A DNA stretch of 64,000 bases from Paenibacillus sp. AN1007. GTDB lineage: Bacteria > Bacillota > Bacilli > Paenibacillales > Paenibacillaceae. Below, in pieces: positions 1 through 23,960 of this stretch (the first letter of the stretch is position 1; every line of letters begins with the position of its first letter). The notes beneath the pieces were generated by a model that was not told the origin of the DNA, ran no database searches, and saw only the letters and a program-made list of their open reading frames with translations. Location of the stretch: positions 1,389,501 through 1,453,500 of the forward strand of contig NZ_CP159992.1 of the NCBI RefSeq assembly GCF_040702995.1, written 5' to 3'. A program made the position numbers and the translations under genes.

Positions 1-185
1 GTTAACAGGCGAGTGACATGTTCGACTTCGTCAAATGGAATCCACACATTTCCCTGTACAGTGCGTAAAGAAAGAATGGAGCTGTCAGCCGAACGCTCCG
101 GGAAGCCGGTTACGGTCTGTCCGCTTGTGTTATGAACTATAATCTGTTGATTACGCTTAATGGCAATTTCTACCTCTTTTTTCAT
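1..185 (-). CDS. Small hypothetical protein, C-terminus outside window
   Basis: Only the first 61 codons are present; the gene runs off the left edge. The start is ATG at 185 (minus strand), preceded by an AGGAG site about 9 nt upstream. The visible residues begin MKKEVEIAIKRNQQIIVHN and alternate short beta-strand-like stretches with a polar turn (SGQTV), ending in WIPFDEVEHV. No signal peptide or membrane segment is seen. I do not recognise the family. The pattern resembles small beta-barrel proteins, but that is only an impression. It is divergent from the stress-protein gene to its right, with about 220 bp between them. Confidence 0.55.
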   Translation of the reverse strand, partial: MKKEVEIAIKRNQQIIVHNTSGQTVTGFPERSADSSILSLRTVQGNVWIPFDEVEHVTRLL

Positions 186-408
186 AAGTCATTGCTCCTG
201 ATTATAAGATGCTTACCCATATGTCTAAGTTTTCAATGGTTAATTTGTCTTCTTTATTTAGTCTATCAGAACTAGGTATAGATTTCCAGTAGGGAAATAA
301 TTAAGCTTCTATAGGTGAATTGACTTAGCGAATGGAATTGTCGTTACTGAACGTTAGCTGCAGGGTTATATTAGGATATGAGGGTATGAGAAAGGGGAGG
401 GAAATAGA

Positions 409-858
409 ATGACGAAACTGTTTGTTGGGCTTGCCCGCACGGAACACGAGGCTATTATCATGTTGAATGCGTTAAAAAAGGAAGGCATTAAAGATAAACA
501 TTTGGGAGCTGTAGCCAAAGAACAGCTGGACCTGGATATGATCAGCGAGAAGACCGGGCTGCCCAAGCCGCTGAAAGGTGCTGGAACGGATGGAGCATTT
601 GGTGCACTGAAGGGGATATTGGCCGGACTAGGAAAACGAATGGATCAGACGGCATCCATCGGAAAAGCAGTGCGAAGGCTAGCTGGCAATGAGATTGGCA
701 GTGAGACGGATGATCTGGTCTTAACGTTGACCGAAGCAGGCATTACGGAGCAGGATGCGCGCTGCTATGAGGACTGGCTGCTGCAGGGGCATATTCTGGT
801 CATTGTGGAATGCAGCGAGGAGCAGGCGGAGCGTGTGAAATCGATTTTGCTTTTTTAG
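409..858 (+). CDS. General stress protein 17M-like (YflT family)
   Basis: A 149-residue soluble protein starting with MTKLFVGLARTEHEA, which matches the N-terminal strand and helix of the GSP17M/YflT domain family, in which the sequence reads hydrophobic strand, then a helix with 'a..ml..L..eGi'. A central glycine-rich segment (about residues 58-75) is flanked by two alpha/beta halves, as in other family members that carry a loop of hydrophobic glycines there. The start is ATG at 409 behind an AAAGGGGAGG site. In Bacillus the family is general-stress controlled; its biochemical role is unknown. I looked for a SigB promoter and found no convincing one. It is monocistronic, closed by hairpins at 944-1000. 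Confidence 0.75.
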   Translation: MTKLFVGLARTEHEAIIMLNALKKEGIKDKHLGAVAKEQLDLDMISEKTGLPKPLKGAGTDGAFGALKGILAGLGKRMDQTASIGKAVRRLAGNEIGSETDDLVLTLTEAGITEQDARCYEDWLLQGHILVIVECSEEQAERVKSILLF

Positions 859-943
859 TTTAATTTAAGGCTGATTTTAGGTTCCTTTAATGTTGGGGAG
901 GTATTCTTATCTCACACCTCCCTTAATATAGATGGCTTACCGG

Positions 944-1000
944 AAGTCCGGGACCGCAACTCGGACTTTCTAGGCACTGTGAGCTGATGCTTGCAGTGCC
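944..1000 (+). terminator. Two consecutive hairpins, probable terminator
   Basis: A 7-bp hairpin (AAGTCCG at 944-950, CGGACTT at 962-968) is followed by a second (GGCACTG at 973-979, CAGTGCC at 994-1000) and then a T-rich tail (TGTTTCATTTTTT). This plausibly ends the upstream stress-protein transcript, although the T-run is interrupted. Confidence 0.5.
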
Positions 1001-1023
1001 TGTTTCATTTTTTAGAAAAAGGG

Positions 1024-1052
1024 TTGCATTATTGGTTTATCCATGGTAAGAT
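1024..1052 (+). promoter_or_regulatory. SigA-type promoter of tRNA-Leu
   Basis: TTGCAT at 1024-1029 and TAAGAT at 1047-1052 are separated by exactly 17 bp, placing a start point near 1059, some 24 nt before the mature tRNA 5' end. Spacing and position fit a stable-RNA promoter. Confidence 0.65.
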
Positions 1053-1082
1053 ATTTCTTGTCGCCAAGAAAGTTATACATAC

Positions 1083-1168
1083 GCCGGGGTGGCGGAATTG
1101 GCAGACGCACAGGACTTAAAATCCTGCGGTAGGTGACTACCGTACCGGTTCGATCCCGGTCCTCGGCA
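1083..1168 (+). tRNA. tRNA-Leu (anticodon UAA)
   Basis: The acceptor stem GCCGGGG (1083-1089) pairs with CCTCGGC (1161-1167) with one G-U pair and an A discriminator at 1168. The anticodon arm AGGAC-TTAAAAT-CCT carries TAA, which reads UUA codons. A long variable arm (GCGGTAGGTGACTACCGT) is typical of class II leucine tRNAs, and the T arm contains GGTTCGATCCC. The CCA end is not encoded (ATA follows). It stands alone with its own promoter and terminator, not in a tRNA array. Confidence 0.97.
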
Positions 1169-1179
1169 TATTTGAAGAA

Positions 1180-1219
1180 AAAGGAAACTCCTTGTTACAC
1201 AAGGGGTTTCCTTTTTTTT
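1180..1219 (+). terminator. Rho-independent terminator after tRNA-Leu
   Basis: AAGGAAACTCCTTG and CAAGGGGTTTCCTT form a long stem with a short TTACA loop, followed by eight T residues. It is correctly placed 12 nt after the tRNA. The stretch from 1220 to 1537 carries no convincing gene; it holds the inverted repeat at 1455-1507. Confidence 0.92.
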
Positions 1220-1454
1220 ATGTCTGAAAATGAAAAAATGGATTCACAGCAATGGAGTATCTTCTTTATTTTGAGGACGGATTGTGGGGCGAAAAAGCTA
1301 ACGTTTAACAGGGAGTTCATGTCGCGCGCACGAATGGGTTCTCTCATTCCGATAGGTCTTGATGGGGTCGATTATTCTGATTATAAAATGAGCATGTCAG
1401 TTAGGTTGGTGCCTAAAAAATGGAGTTTAAAGGAAAAATATTGAAAGGTACCTT

Positions 1455-1507
1455 GCAATAAACAGTAGCAGGTGGTAATATTTGTATTAACAGCTACTGT
1501 TTATTGC
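1455..1507. repeat. Perfect 15-bp inverted repeat upstream of padR operon
   Basis: GCAATAAACAGTAGC (1455-1469) is repeated exactly inverted as GCTACTGTTTATTGC (1493-1507), with a 23-nt AT-rich centre. It ends 30 bp before the PadR start codon. There is no T-run behind it, so it is not a standard terminator. Long dyads at this position commonly serve as the autoregulatory operator of a PadR protein; that role here is inference. Confidence 0.7.
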
Positions 1508-1537
1508 TCAGTACTAAATAAAGCGTGGTGAAAAATA

Positions 1538-1855
1538 ATGAATGTTCAATTCAAGAAGGGTGTGTTGGAGCTTTGTGTTCTTGTTTTAACATCAAAGAAA
1601 GACCGTTATGGATATGAGTTAGTAGAACAGATATCGCAAAAATTTGAAATAGCGGAGGGAACTATATATCCCTTATTACGAAGGCTGGCATCGGAAGGAT
1701 TATTTTCAACCTATTTATCCGAATCAGATGAGGGGCCTCCCCGGAAGTACTATAAGATTACCCATGAGGGAAGGAAAGTCATGAACAAAATGGTCAACGA
1801 ATGGAATGCATTTGCCGTAGGCGTACAGGAAATGATTGGGGGCGAATCGGATTGA
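1538..1855 (+). CDS. PadR-family transcriptional regulator
   Basis: A 105-residue PadR-type winged-helix repressor. The pattern is characteristic: KKGVLELCVLVLTSKKDRYGYEL at the N-terminus, then the recognition region with GTIYPLLRRLASEGL (about residues 42-56), then the wing with GPPRKYYKITHEG (about residues 66-78) and a short C-terminal dimerisation helix. Length matches the short PadR-s2 class, which often senses small hydrophobic antibiotics directly. It is the first gene of the operon with HAAS, DUF4097 and an ABC transporter and overlaps the next start (TTGA) by 3 nt, so translation is coupled. A 53-bp dyad at 1455-1507 just upstream is a candidate operator. Ligand unknown. Confidence 0.93.
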   Translation: MNVQFKKGVLELCVLVLTSKKDRYGYELVEQISQKFEIAEGTIYPLLRRLASEGLFSTYLSESDEGPPRKYYKITHEGRKVMNKMVNEWNAFAVGVQEMIGGESD

Positions 1856-2412
1856 ATAAAGAAGCCTATCTCAATGAATTGGCACAGAATCTAAAGACGC
1901 TTCCTCCTGAGGAATTGACTGATATTATGGTTGAATTTAGGGAACATTTTGAGTTTGCTCAATTAAGCGGACGGTCTGAAGCAGAGGTGATTTCCAAGCT
2001 CGGGAATCCCCGACTGGTTGCTCGTGAAGTGCTTACCCAGTCACACATTGAAAAGGCGGATAAATCCCCTACCCTCATTAGCGTAACTAGAGCGGTTATG
2101 GCAACGGTGAGCTTAGGATTGTTCAACTTAATTATCGTGATGCTGCCCTTTGCTGCCTCCTTACTACTCATTGCCGGGATATTCGGCTTTGCCATTTTTC
2201 TGATTATTTCGCCGATCTGGTTAATGATTCAGAATCCGTCGCTCATGGCTTTCTTCAATGATATTTTTCTTATGCTTGCCTTGGTTGGTGGAGGACTTTT
2301 GATCCTCACTGGAGCGATAAAGTTTACCCGGATTTATTACAATCTGGTTATCAGGTATCTGAAATATAATTTGAAAGTTATAAAAAAGGATGTGACCCAC
2401 ATTGAAAAATAG
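1852..2412 (+). CDS. HAAS (DUF1700) domain membrane protein
   Basis: The start chosen is TTG at 1852, overlapping the PadR stop codon and preceded by GGGGGCG. The upstream in-frame ATG at 1801 has no ribosome site and lies inside padR. The protein (186 aa) opens with NKEAYLNELAQNLKTLPPEE, the HAAS signature, including 'YFREHFE'-like VEFREHFEFA and the RLGNP-type SKLGNPRLVAREVL segment (about residues 23-62). Two long hydrophobic stretches follow (about residues 83-123 and 128-155), giving two to three membrane spans. PadR-HAAS-DUF4097 triplets are recurrent in Firmicutes; the HAAS domain is thought to work with the PadR protein at the membrane, but its function is not established. Confidence 0.85.
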   Translation: MNKEAYLNELAQNLKTLPPEELTDIMVEFREHFEFAQLSGRSEAEVISKLGNPRLVAREVLTQSHIEKADKSPTLISVTRAVMATVSLGLFNLIIVMLPFAASLLLIAGIFGFAIFLIISPIWLMIQNPSLMAFFNDIFLMLALVGGGLLILTGAIKFTRIYYNLVIRYLKYNLKVIKKDVTHIEK

Positions 2413-3172
2413 ATTCCGTAACGTAATCAGACTTGCTCTTCTGCTGATTGTCATCGGCGCGATTGGAAATGTAGTGCTGTATATGCTGGGAAAGTCGCCA
2501 TTTAATTTAGGTGATCTTTCTACTGAACAAAATGTTAGGATGGACCAGACAACGAACCTGCTTATCCGTACAGAAACGGGGACGGTAGATGTAGTACCAA
2601 TTAAGGGGAATGAAATCAAGGCCGTTTTGGAGGGAAAGACGACAAAGCAGTCGCTGAAGGATTACCAGCTGCAAATCTCTCAGGATCAGGGACAAACCAG
2701 AATTGAAGTTACTCAGGAAAGCAAATTCCGTTTTTTTGATATCTATACGAACCTTAAGCTAACGATAGGAATTCCTGAAACCCAATTAAACCAGCTGCAG
2801 GTTGTGACCGACACAGGAAATATTTCAGTAGACTCCGTCATAGCGAGCGAATATCAGATCATAAGCGACACGGGTTCTATAAAGATGGATATAAAAGAAG
2901 GGGTAATCAAAGCGGAAACAAATACTGGAGCCATTACTGCTTCGCTTGATCACATCATTCAAGATATTCATGCTAAATCCGATACGGGAGATATTATCAT
3001 CCAAACAGCCGAAGCTCCCCAAGCACTCCGCACCAAATTTGCTGCAGACTCCGGGACCATTAAGGTGACACTGCCGAATTATCAGGATGGTTATATCGGT
3101 GAGGGAGGACCATTGGTAGAACTGATCTCGGACACCGGTGATCTTGAGATTGAACAGTATTCAGCAAAATAA
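2402..3172 (+). CDS. DUF4097 beta-helix-type protein with N-terminal membrane anchor
   Basis: Translation starts at TTG 2402, overlapping the HAAS gene by 11 nt. Residues 1-30 are a basic head (KNRFRNV) and one hydrophobic span, so the protein is a membrane-anchored, externally exposed protein. The rest is built of repeated short strands with 'DTG' turns (VVTDTGNIS, IISDTGSIK, AETNTGAI, KSDTGDIII, AADSGTIKV, ISDTGDLEI), the hallmark of DUF4097 putative adhesin/bactofilin-like beta-solenoids. Length (256 aa) is usual. Its place between HAAS and the ABC genes argues for a cell-surface stress or drug-response module. Molecular role unknown. Confidence 0.85.
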   Translation: MKNRFRNVIRLALLLIVIGAIGNVVLYMLGKSPFNLGDLSTEQNVRMDQTTNLLIRTETGTVDVVPIKGNEIKAVLEGKTTKQSLKDYQLQISQDQGQTRIEVTQESKFRFFDIYTNLKLTIGIPETQLNQLQVVTDTGNISVDSVIASEYQIISDTGSIKMDIKEGVIKAETNTGAITASLDHIIQDIHAKSDTGDIIIQTAEAPQALRTKFAADSGTIKVTLPNYQDGYIGEGGPLVELISDTGDLEIEQYSAK

Positions 3173-3212
3173 ATGAATGAAAAAATAAAGTTAACTTTGG
3201 GAGGCGCTCTTA

Positions 3213-3989
3213 ATGATAACAGAGAATCGCAGAAAAGAAACGTTAATCAAAACTGTTGATTTGTGCAAAACCTACTCCTCGGGAAATGAACAGTTTCTCG
3301 CAGCTAAAAGTATTAATCTCGAAGTATACAAAGGTGACTTTACAGTTATTATGGGCAGTTCGGGCTCAGGGAAATCAACGTTATTGTACCTCCTGAGCGG
3401 TCTGGATGGAATCACTTCCGGAGAGGTGATTTTCAAGGGACAACGAATTGACGAATATTCGGAAAAAGAAATTACGGATTTCAGGTCCAATAAAATTGGC
3501 TATGTATATCAATCGATCAATTTGATTCCTGATTTCTCCCTGATTGAGAATGTTGCTTTTCCGGGATATGTGGCTGGTCGCAGCAAAAAGGATGTGAATA
3601 AACAAGCATTAGATCTGTTGAACAGGATAGGGATTGGGGCTCAAGCCGAACGTCTGCCATCCCAGGTATCTGGAGGGCAACAGCAGAGAGCAGCCATTGC
3701 CAGAGCTTTAATTAATTCTCCCGAAGTAATTTTTGCGGATGAGCCGACGGGGGCATTAAGTCAGGAACAGGGTGCAGTAATTTTGGATCTCTTGACCGAG
3801 ATGAACCAGAATGCTCAATCGATCGTGATGGTGACGCATGATATAAAAGCTGCCTGCAGGGCAGACCGGTTAGTTTTGGTCAAAGACGGAACCATCGAAG
3901 GGATTTTGGAACTTGGCAAATATTCACCGGATGAAATGAAAGCAAGAGAAAACCAAATATTCATGTTTATGACAAAAAAGGAGGAGTAG
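3213..3989 (+). CDS. ABC transporter ATP-binding protein (MacB/LolD family)
   Basis: A 258-residue nucleotide-binding subunit. Walker A is GSSGSGKST (residues 48-56), the Q-loop lies in YVYQSINLIP, the signature is VSGGQQQRAAIARAL, Walker B is VIFADEPTGALS, and the H-loop is MVTHD. This is the set expected of the antimicrobial peptide / lipoprotein export subclass that partners FtsX-type permeases. GGAGG precedes the ATG at 3213. The next gene starts 3 nt after its stop codon. It energises the permease encoded downstream; substrate not deducible, although the family often removes peptide antibiotics from the membrane. Confidence 0.92.
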   Translation: MITENRRKETLIKTVDLCKTYSSGNEQFLAAKSINLEVYKGDFTVIMGSSGSGKSTLLYLLSGLDGITSGEVIFKGQRIDEYSEKEITDFRSNKIGYVYQSINLIPDFSLIENVAFPGYVAGRSKKDVNKQALDLLNRIGIGAQAERLPSQVSGGQQQRAAIARALINSPEVIFADEPTGALSQEQGAVILDLLTEMNQNAQSIVMVTHDIKAACRADRLVLVKDGTIEGILELGKYSPDEMKARENQIFMFMTKKEE

Positions 3990-3991
3990 TG

Positions 3992-6400
3992 ATGTATGCT
4001 GCATGGAAACTATGTTGGACCAACCTGAAGCATAAAAAAGTGCAAAACAGCTTCATTGCAATTATCATCATGCTGGCGGCCCTGCTCCTTTCAACGGCCG
4101 TGTCGGTTCTTAACAACACAAACCATATGTATGAGAGTATGCATGATAAGTCCCATGGTGCTCACCAAATATTGCAGATGGAGAACGGCATCCATGATCC
4201 GAACCAGGTACACAATTGGTGGGAGAAGCAGAAAGGTGTAGTGGTTTCGGATTTGATGCGGTACCGTTATCTGTCCAGTATGTCTTATGCTGGAAAAGAG
4301 ATCCCTAATGTTGATTTATTCATGATGGATGCGCCAAGCGGACCTTTTCCCGTCGACCGGCTGCAGTTTGTGGAAGGGCAAGAAAAAGCTTCACCGGAAG
4401 CAGGAACCGCCTGGATTCCTACCTCTCTGGCTTATCCCAATGATATTCATGTTGGAGATCCAATTGAATTCAAGACGGATGAAGGGGTCATTCGGTTAAA
4501 CGTTGCGGCCGTGGTCGTGGATATTTCATACTGTTCGCCATTTGCTACGAGCGGGAGAATTTGGCTGAATCATCAGGATTACAATACAAATATGACCACA
4601 TTACCGGGCGACGACAAGTATATGACCGGATTGCGGTTTGATGATTACAGCCAGAATAGGGCCTACTGGGAAAGATTTGAACAGTTTCTCGGTACCCCTT
4701 ATCTGGAATCGGTTAAAGACTTCGAGAGCTTGTCTTCGTATTATATGATTGCGAACCAGGTTATCAGTTTCGTTATGATATTTCTTGCAGTCGTCATGAT
4801 CTGTGTTGCCCTCTACACCTTAGGGTTCACGATTTCCGATGCGATTCTTTCCAGCTACAGAACGATCGGAATTATCAAATCTGTCGGATTATCCTCCAGC
4901 AAAGTAATTATGGCTTATGTAGGACAGTACACGCTCTTGGCGCTCGTCTCGGTCATTCCGGGGATTCTGGTCAGCAATATGCTTTCTGGTACAATTGTTG
5001 CCAAATCTATGGCTTATCTCAATACAGGATCATCAAGTATAAATGGGCTGTTTTCAGCAGCGGGGATATGGACTGGTGCGGCAGTCGTAATGGTTATCTT
5101 TCTCTCTGCCCTGCTTTTTTCGAATAAGGCACGCCGTGTCGAGCCAGCACAAGCCGTTCGTTATGGTATGTCGGAGAAAGAGTATTCGCAAAAATCAGGG
5201 GGAAAGGCAGCTTGGAAACGGAAGCTTCTGCAGATAGGTTCTCTTCCGACTTCCATGATTATTGGGTTAAGAAGCGTCACGAAGAATATTCGGGGTTCGC
5301 TGCTGATTGTTCTAATGTCCGCTTTGTCCACCGCTGTACTTGTTTTTGGTTTCCTGTTTGTATACAGCATTTCTTCCATACACGGAACCATTGCCAAATG
5401 GGGATATGATTCGGCTGATCTGTCCGTAAGAATTGATAATCCAGCCCAATTAACCTTTGAACAGCTTAAAGAAAAAGTCCTTTCGGATCCGAGGGTTAAG
5501 AATTATTCGCGTTATGGAGATGCAAATGCAGTATTACCAGTGCCTCAAAAGCATGGGGCTAATGAACAAGATACAAAGGGGATATTACTGACGGTGGCTG
5601 ATGGGAACTATGATGAAATAGGCTATCAAAATGTGGAAGGTCATAACCCTGCTTCTGACAATGAAATATCGGTCGGTGTGAACGTTGCGAGAACTTTGGG
5701 TATCAAGTCTGGCGACTCACTGGACATCTACATTGAAGGTGAAAAACATACTCTGACAGTCACCGGGATTTACCAGGCCATTGCGAACATGTCCAATACG
5801 GGGCGAATTACTGCTGATGTCATCAGAAAAAGCAATCCAGACTATGGAAGTGCGATGAACACTACATTTGTTAATCTGAATGCAGGAACTTCAGTCGATC
5901 AATTCGTGAAAGAATTGAATCAGCAATATGGAAGTGTGCTCGGGATCGCAAGTCAGGCTTCGTTGGTTGATGAAGTATTCTCCCAGGCTGTCACGATCAT
6001 CGTACTGCCAATGTCGGTCATGGCCCTTTTGTTTATCGTCATTACGTTTGTTATCATCTACAGTATATGCCGGATTAACATGAAAAAAGAGAGCCGTACC
6101 TACGGGATTTACAAGTCAATCGGTATGACATCCCGTCAAATCCGTCTTTCGGAAACAACGGGTATCCTGGTTGTATCGGGAATCGGTGCTTTGGTCGGCA
6201 TTCCGTTAGGTCTATTAGGACTTCCCCCGCTGCTTAACTTTATTTTAGCCGATTATGGGATTGTTGAAGTTCCCTTGATTATGAACGGTGGAGGAATAGC
6301 CTTGATGATACCTCTAAGTATTATTGCCGCTGGTTTAGGTTGTTGGGCAGCATCCAAATCTATTCAAACGACATCACCTCGTCTTTTAACCATGGATTAA
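3992..6400 (+). CDS. FtsX-like ABC transporter permease
   Basis: An 802-residue permease with two FtsX cores. Spans are seen near the N-terminus (FIAIIIMLAALLLSTAVSVL), then three around residues 260-375, a second extracellular-domain anchor (LLIVLMSALSTAVLVFGFL) near residue 435, and three more at the C-terminus. Between spans lie two large exposed domains. ATG 3992 is preferred to GTG 3989 because GGAGG lies 7 nt ahead of the ATG. The second core includes the conserved 'YGIYKSIGMTSRQI' stretch and the first 'YRTIGIIKSVGLSSSKVI', the coupling helices that contact the ATPase. With the upstream ATPase it forms a MacB-like mechanotransmission or efflux pump. The gene lies directly before the lipopeptide operon but ends at its own hairpin. 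Confidence 0.9.
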   Translation: MYAAWKLCWTNLKHKKVQNSFIAIIIMLAALLLSTAVSVLNNTNHMYESMHDKSHGAHQILQMENGIHDPNQVHNWWEKQKGVVVSDLMRYRYLSSMSYAGKEIPNVDLFMMDAPSGPFPVDRLQFVEGQEKASPEAGTAWIPTSLAYPNDIHVGDPIEFKTDEGVIRLNVAAVVVDISYCSPFATSGRIWLNHQDYNTNMTTLPGDDKYMTGLRFDDYSQNRAYWERFEQFLGTPYLESVKDFESLSSYYMIANQVISFVMIFLAVVMICVALYTLGFTISDAILSSYRTIGIIKSVGLSSSKVIMAYVGQYTLLALVSVIPGILVSNMLSGTIVAKSMAYLNTGSSSINGLFSAAGIWTGAAVVMVIFLSALLFSNKARRVEPAQAVRYGMSEKEYSQKSGGKAAWKRKLLQIGSLPTSMIIGLRSVTKNIRGSLLIVLMSALSTAVLVFGFLFVYSISSIHGTIAKWGYDSADLSVRIDNPAQLTFEQLKEKVLSDPRVKNYSRYGDANAVLPVPQKHGANEQDTKGILLTVADGNYDEIGYQNVEGHNPASDNEISVGVNVARTLGIKSGDSLDIYIEGEKHTLTVTGIYQAIANMSNTGRITADVIRKSNPDYGSAMNTTFVNLNAGTSVDQFVKELNQQYGSVLGIASQASLVDEVFSQAVTIIVLPMSVMALLFIVITFVIIYSICRINMKKESRTYGIYKSIGMTSRQIRLSETTGILVVSGIGALVGIPLGLLGLPPLLNFILADYGIVEVPLIMNGGGIALMIPLSIIAAGLGCWAASKSIQTTSPRLLTMD

Positions 6401-6405
6401 TAGAA

Positions 6406-6450
6406 AAGGGTGTCACAAAAAGCCTTGAAATGGCTGCTTGTGACACCCTT
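6406..6450 (+). terminator. 13-bp hairpin after ABC operon
   Basis: AAGGGTGTCACAA (6406-6418) pairs perfectly with TTGTGACACCCTT (6438-6450); the loop contains a second small stem (AGCC/GGCT). It begins 5 nt after the permease stop codon. There is no T-run afterwards, so it could be a weak or bidirectional terminator or an RNA-end stabiliser that separates the ABC operon from the synthetase operon. Confidence 0.6.
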
Positions 6451-6557
6451 CGCTGTTAAGGTAAGAGATACATATAACTGAGATAAGATAGCTCCGTCTT
6501 CCTCCAACAGCAGAATATCTCCTTATGGACCTCCTCTTTTTTAAGCTAAATACTCAC

Positions 6558-6587
6558 TTGACATGGAAATAAATTGTATTGTATTGT
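6558..6587 (+). promoter_or_regulatory. Probable promoter of the lipopeptide operon
   Basis: TTGACA (6558-6563, a consensus -35) is followed after 18 bp by TATTGT (6582-6587), inside a run of three ATTGT units. It lies in the 360-bp gene-free gap before the transacylase and implies a leader of about 165 nt. No better sigma-A promoter was seen in the gap. Confidence 0.5.
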
Positions 6588-6672
6588 ATTTTTATGCTTA
6601 AATTACAACTATATCCTAAATTTTTGAGCAATATTTAAAAAACACCCCTTCTTCTATCAACCACAAAACGAC

Positions 6673-6734
6673 AATTTTCTCCAAAACCTCCCAACATAGA
6701 ATATTTTTCACACTGTTTTAATCGTGTTTAAAAC
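6673..6734 (+). promoter_or_regulatory. Leader region with CodY-like site and small dyad
   Basis: AATTTTCTCCAAAAC (6673-6687) matches the CodY consensus AATTTTCWGAAAATT at 11 of 15 positions. Further on, GTTTTAA (6715-6721) and TTAAAAC (6728-6734) form a short inverted repeat ending 14 nt before the GAGG ribosome site of the first biosynthetic gene. Both are candidates for nutritional or transition-state control; neither is strong alone, since the region is very AT-rich. Confidence 0.3.
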
Positions 6735-6760
6735 AAAATACTACGAATCGAGGTCTGCTT

Positions 6761-7984
6761 ATGCCAACGACGGCATTTTTGTTTCCGGGTCAGGGATCAC
6801 AATATGTCGGTATGGGAAGAAAGCTGTACGATGAATTTACTCTAGCAAAGCATTACTTCGAAGAAGCGAACGACACGCTGGGTTTCAATCTTACTGAATT
6901 ATGTTTTGAAGGCAGCCATTCACAGCTTATGCAGACGATGAATACACAACCGGCCATATTAGCTGTAAGCGTTATTGCCTTTGAAATCGGCAGGAGAGAG
7001 CTGGGGTGGGAACCTGATTTTATGGCCGGACACAGCCTTGGCGAATACTCCGCACTCGTATGCAGCGGTGTTTTATCTTTTCGGGACGGGCTTGAGATCG
7101 TAAGGAAGCGGGGATTGTTAATGCAAGCTGCACATTCTTCCGACAGTGGAGCAATGGTCGCTGTGACACATGCTGCTTCTGATCAGCTGGAGGAATTTTG
7201 TCGACAAGCCAGTAACGAAAGCTCACAAGTTGTGATCGCTTGTTATAACTCCTTGAACCAACATGTACTTGCTGGTCATCGAGCAGCTGTTCAGTTGGTC
7301 GTCGAGCGGCTGCAGGTTCAATTTCCGGATGTAAGCATTAAATATTTAAATGTTAGCGCCCCCTTTCATAGTCCGTTGATGCAGTCGGCAGCGGAGAAAT
7401 TAGCCGTTGAATTACAGAAGCTGGAGACCAGGGACGCAAGATGGCCAATCATCTCGAACGTAATGGCAAGACCGTACGGAAGGCAAGAACTGCTCCCGCT
7501 TCTTTATCGCCAAATGATCCAGCCCGTGCGGTGGCTGGAAACGATGCATTATCTGAACAGTCAAGGAATCCGTCGAACAGTGGAAGTCGGGCCGCGCCAA
7601 GTATTGACACGCCTAATGAAGGAAACCTATCCTGCTGTTCAGACATGGCAATTCGATCATCCTAAGCAATTGGAGGAGCTGCGGACATATTTTGACGGAA
7701 GCGACAATGATCGTGAAGCAATCATCGTCAGCATTCGACAATCCTTAACAGCTGCCATTATTGCGCGAAATCGGAATCATGATGCCATGGCTTACAGTGC
7801 CGGCGTAATCCTGCCTATCGAACAAATCAGGGATTTGATCGAAAAGTTAGCTGAAAATAATTCTTTGGATTTTACGCAAACGTTAATTCGGATTAAAGGT
7901 CTGCTTCAGTCAGTGCTGTTCACCAAACAATTACCGCTTGAAGAACAGATGATAATTATGGACAAGTTACCAGCAAATTTTTAG
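6761..7984 (+). CDS. Free-standing malonyl-CoA:ACP transacylase (FenF/ItuD/MycD type)
   Basis: A 407-residue acyltransferase that would load malonate onto a carrier protein of the downstream PKS part, which has no AT of its own. Visible motifs: FPGQGSQYVGMG at the N-terminus, the nucleophile elbow GHSLGEYSAL (serine about residue 91), an arginine-containing KRGLLMQ, and the catalytic histidine in SAPFHSPLM (about residue 207). After the usual 300-residue core comes an extra tail of about 90 residues (ending KQLPLEEQMIIMDKLP), which is also present in the iturin-family transacylases as I recall them. ATG at 6761 follows CGAGG. It is the first gene of the cluster, 42 nt ahead of the giant synthetase, the same order as in iturin and mycosubtilin operons. 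Confidence 0.92.
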   Translation: MPTTAFLFPGQGSQYVGMGRKLYDEFTLAKHYFEEANDTLGFNLTELCFEGSHSQLMQTMNTQPAILAVSVIAFEIGRRELGWEPDFMAGHSLGEYSALVCSGVLSFRDGLEIVRKRGLLMQAAHSSDSGAMVAVTHAASDQLEEFCRQASNESSQVVIACYNSLNQHVLAGHRAAVQLVVERLQVQFPDVSIKYLNVSAPFHSPLMQSAAEKLAVELQKLETRDARWPIISNVMARPYGRQELLPLLYRQMIQPVRWLETMHYLNSQGIRRTVEVGPRQVLTRLMKETYPAVQTWQFDHPKQLEELRTYFDGSDNDREAIIVSIRQSLTAAIIARNRNHDAMAYSAGVILPIEQIRDLIEKLAENNSLDFTQTLIRIKGLLQSVLFTKQLPLEEQMIIMDKLPANF

Positions 7985-23890
<15,906 letters not shown>

Positions 23891-23907
23891 TGCTGCCGTA
23901 GGTGGAA

Positions 23908-23935
23908 GCTGCCGGATTGGTGGCAATCCGGCAGC
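23908..23935 (+). repeat. 12-bp perfect hairpin between first and second synthetase genes
   Basis: GCTGCCGGATTG (23908-23919), loop GTGG, then CAATCCGGCAGC (23924-23935). It fills the 70-nt gap between the stop codon and the next ribosome site (GGGGAG at 23946-23951). No T-run follows, so it should not terminate; an intra-operon stability or attenuation element is possible. Confidence 0.75.
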
Positions 23936-23960
23936 CAATGTAGATGGGGAGAGTGTGACA

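Noticed and set aside
382..387. GGGTAT as a SigB -10 element before the stress-protein gene
   Set aside because: It is too close to the ribosome site to leave a normal leader, and no GTTTAA-like -35 stands at the right distance.
1133..1444. 103-codon plus-strand frame
   Set aside because: It runs through the tRNA and its terminator, has no ribosome site, and its residues resemble no family.
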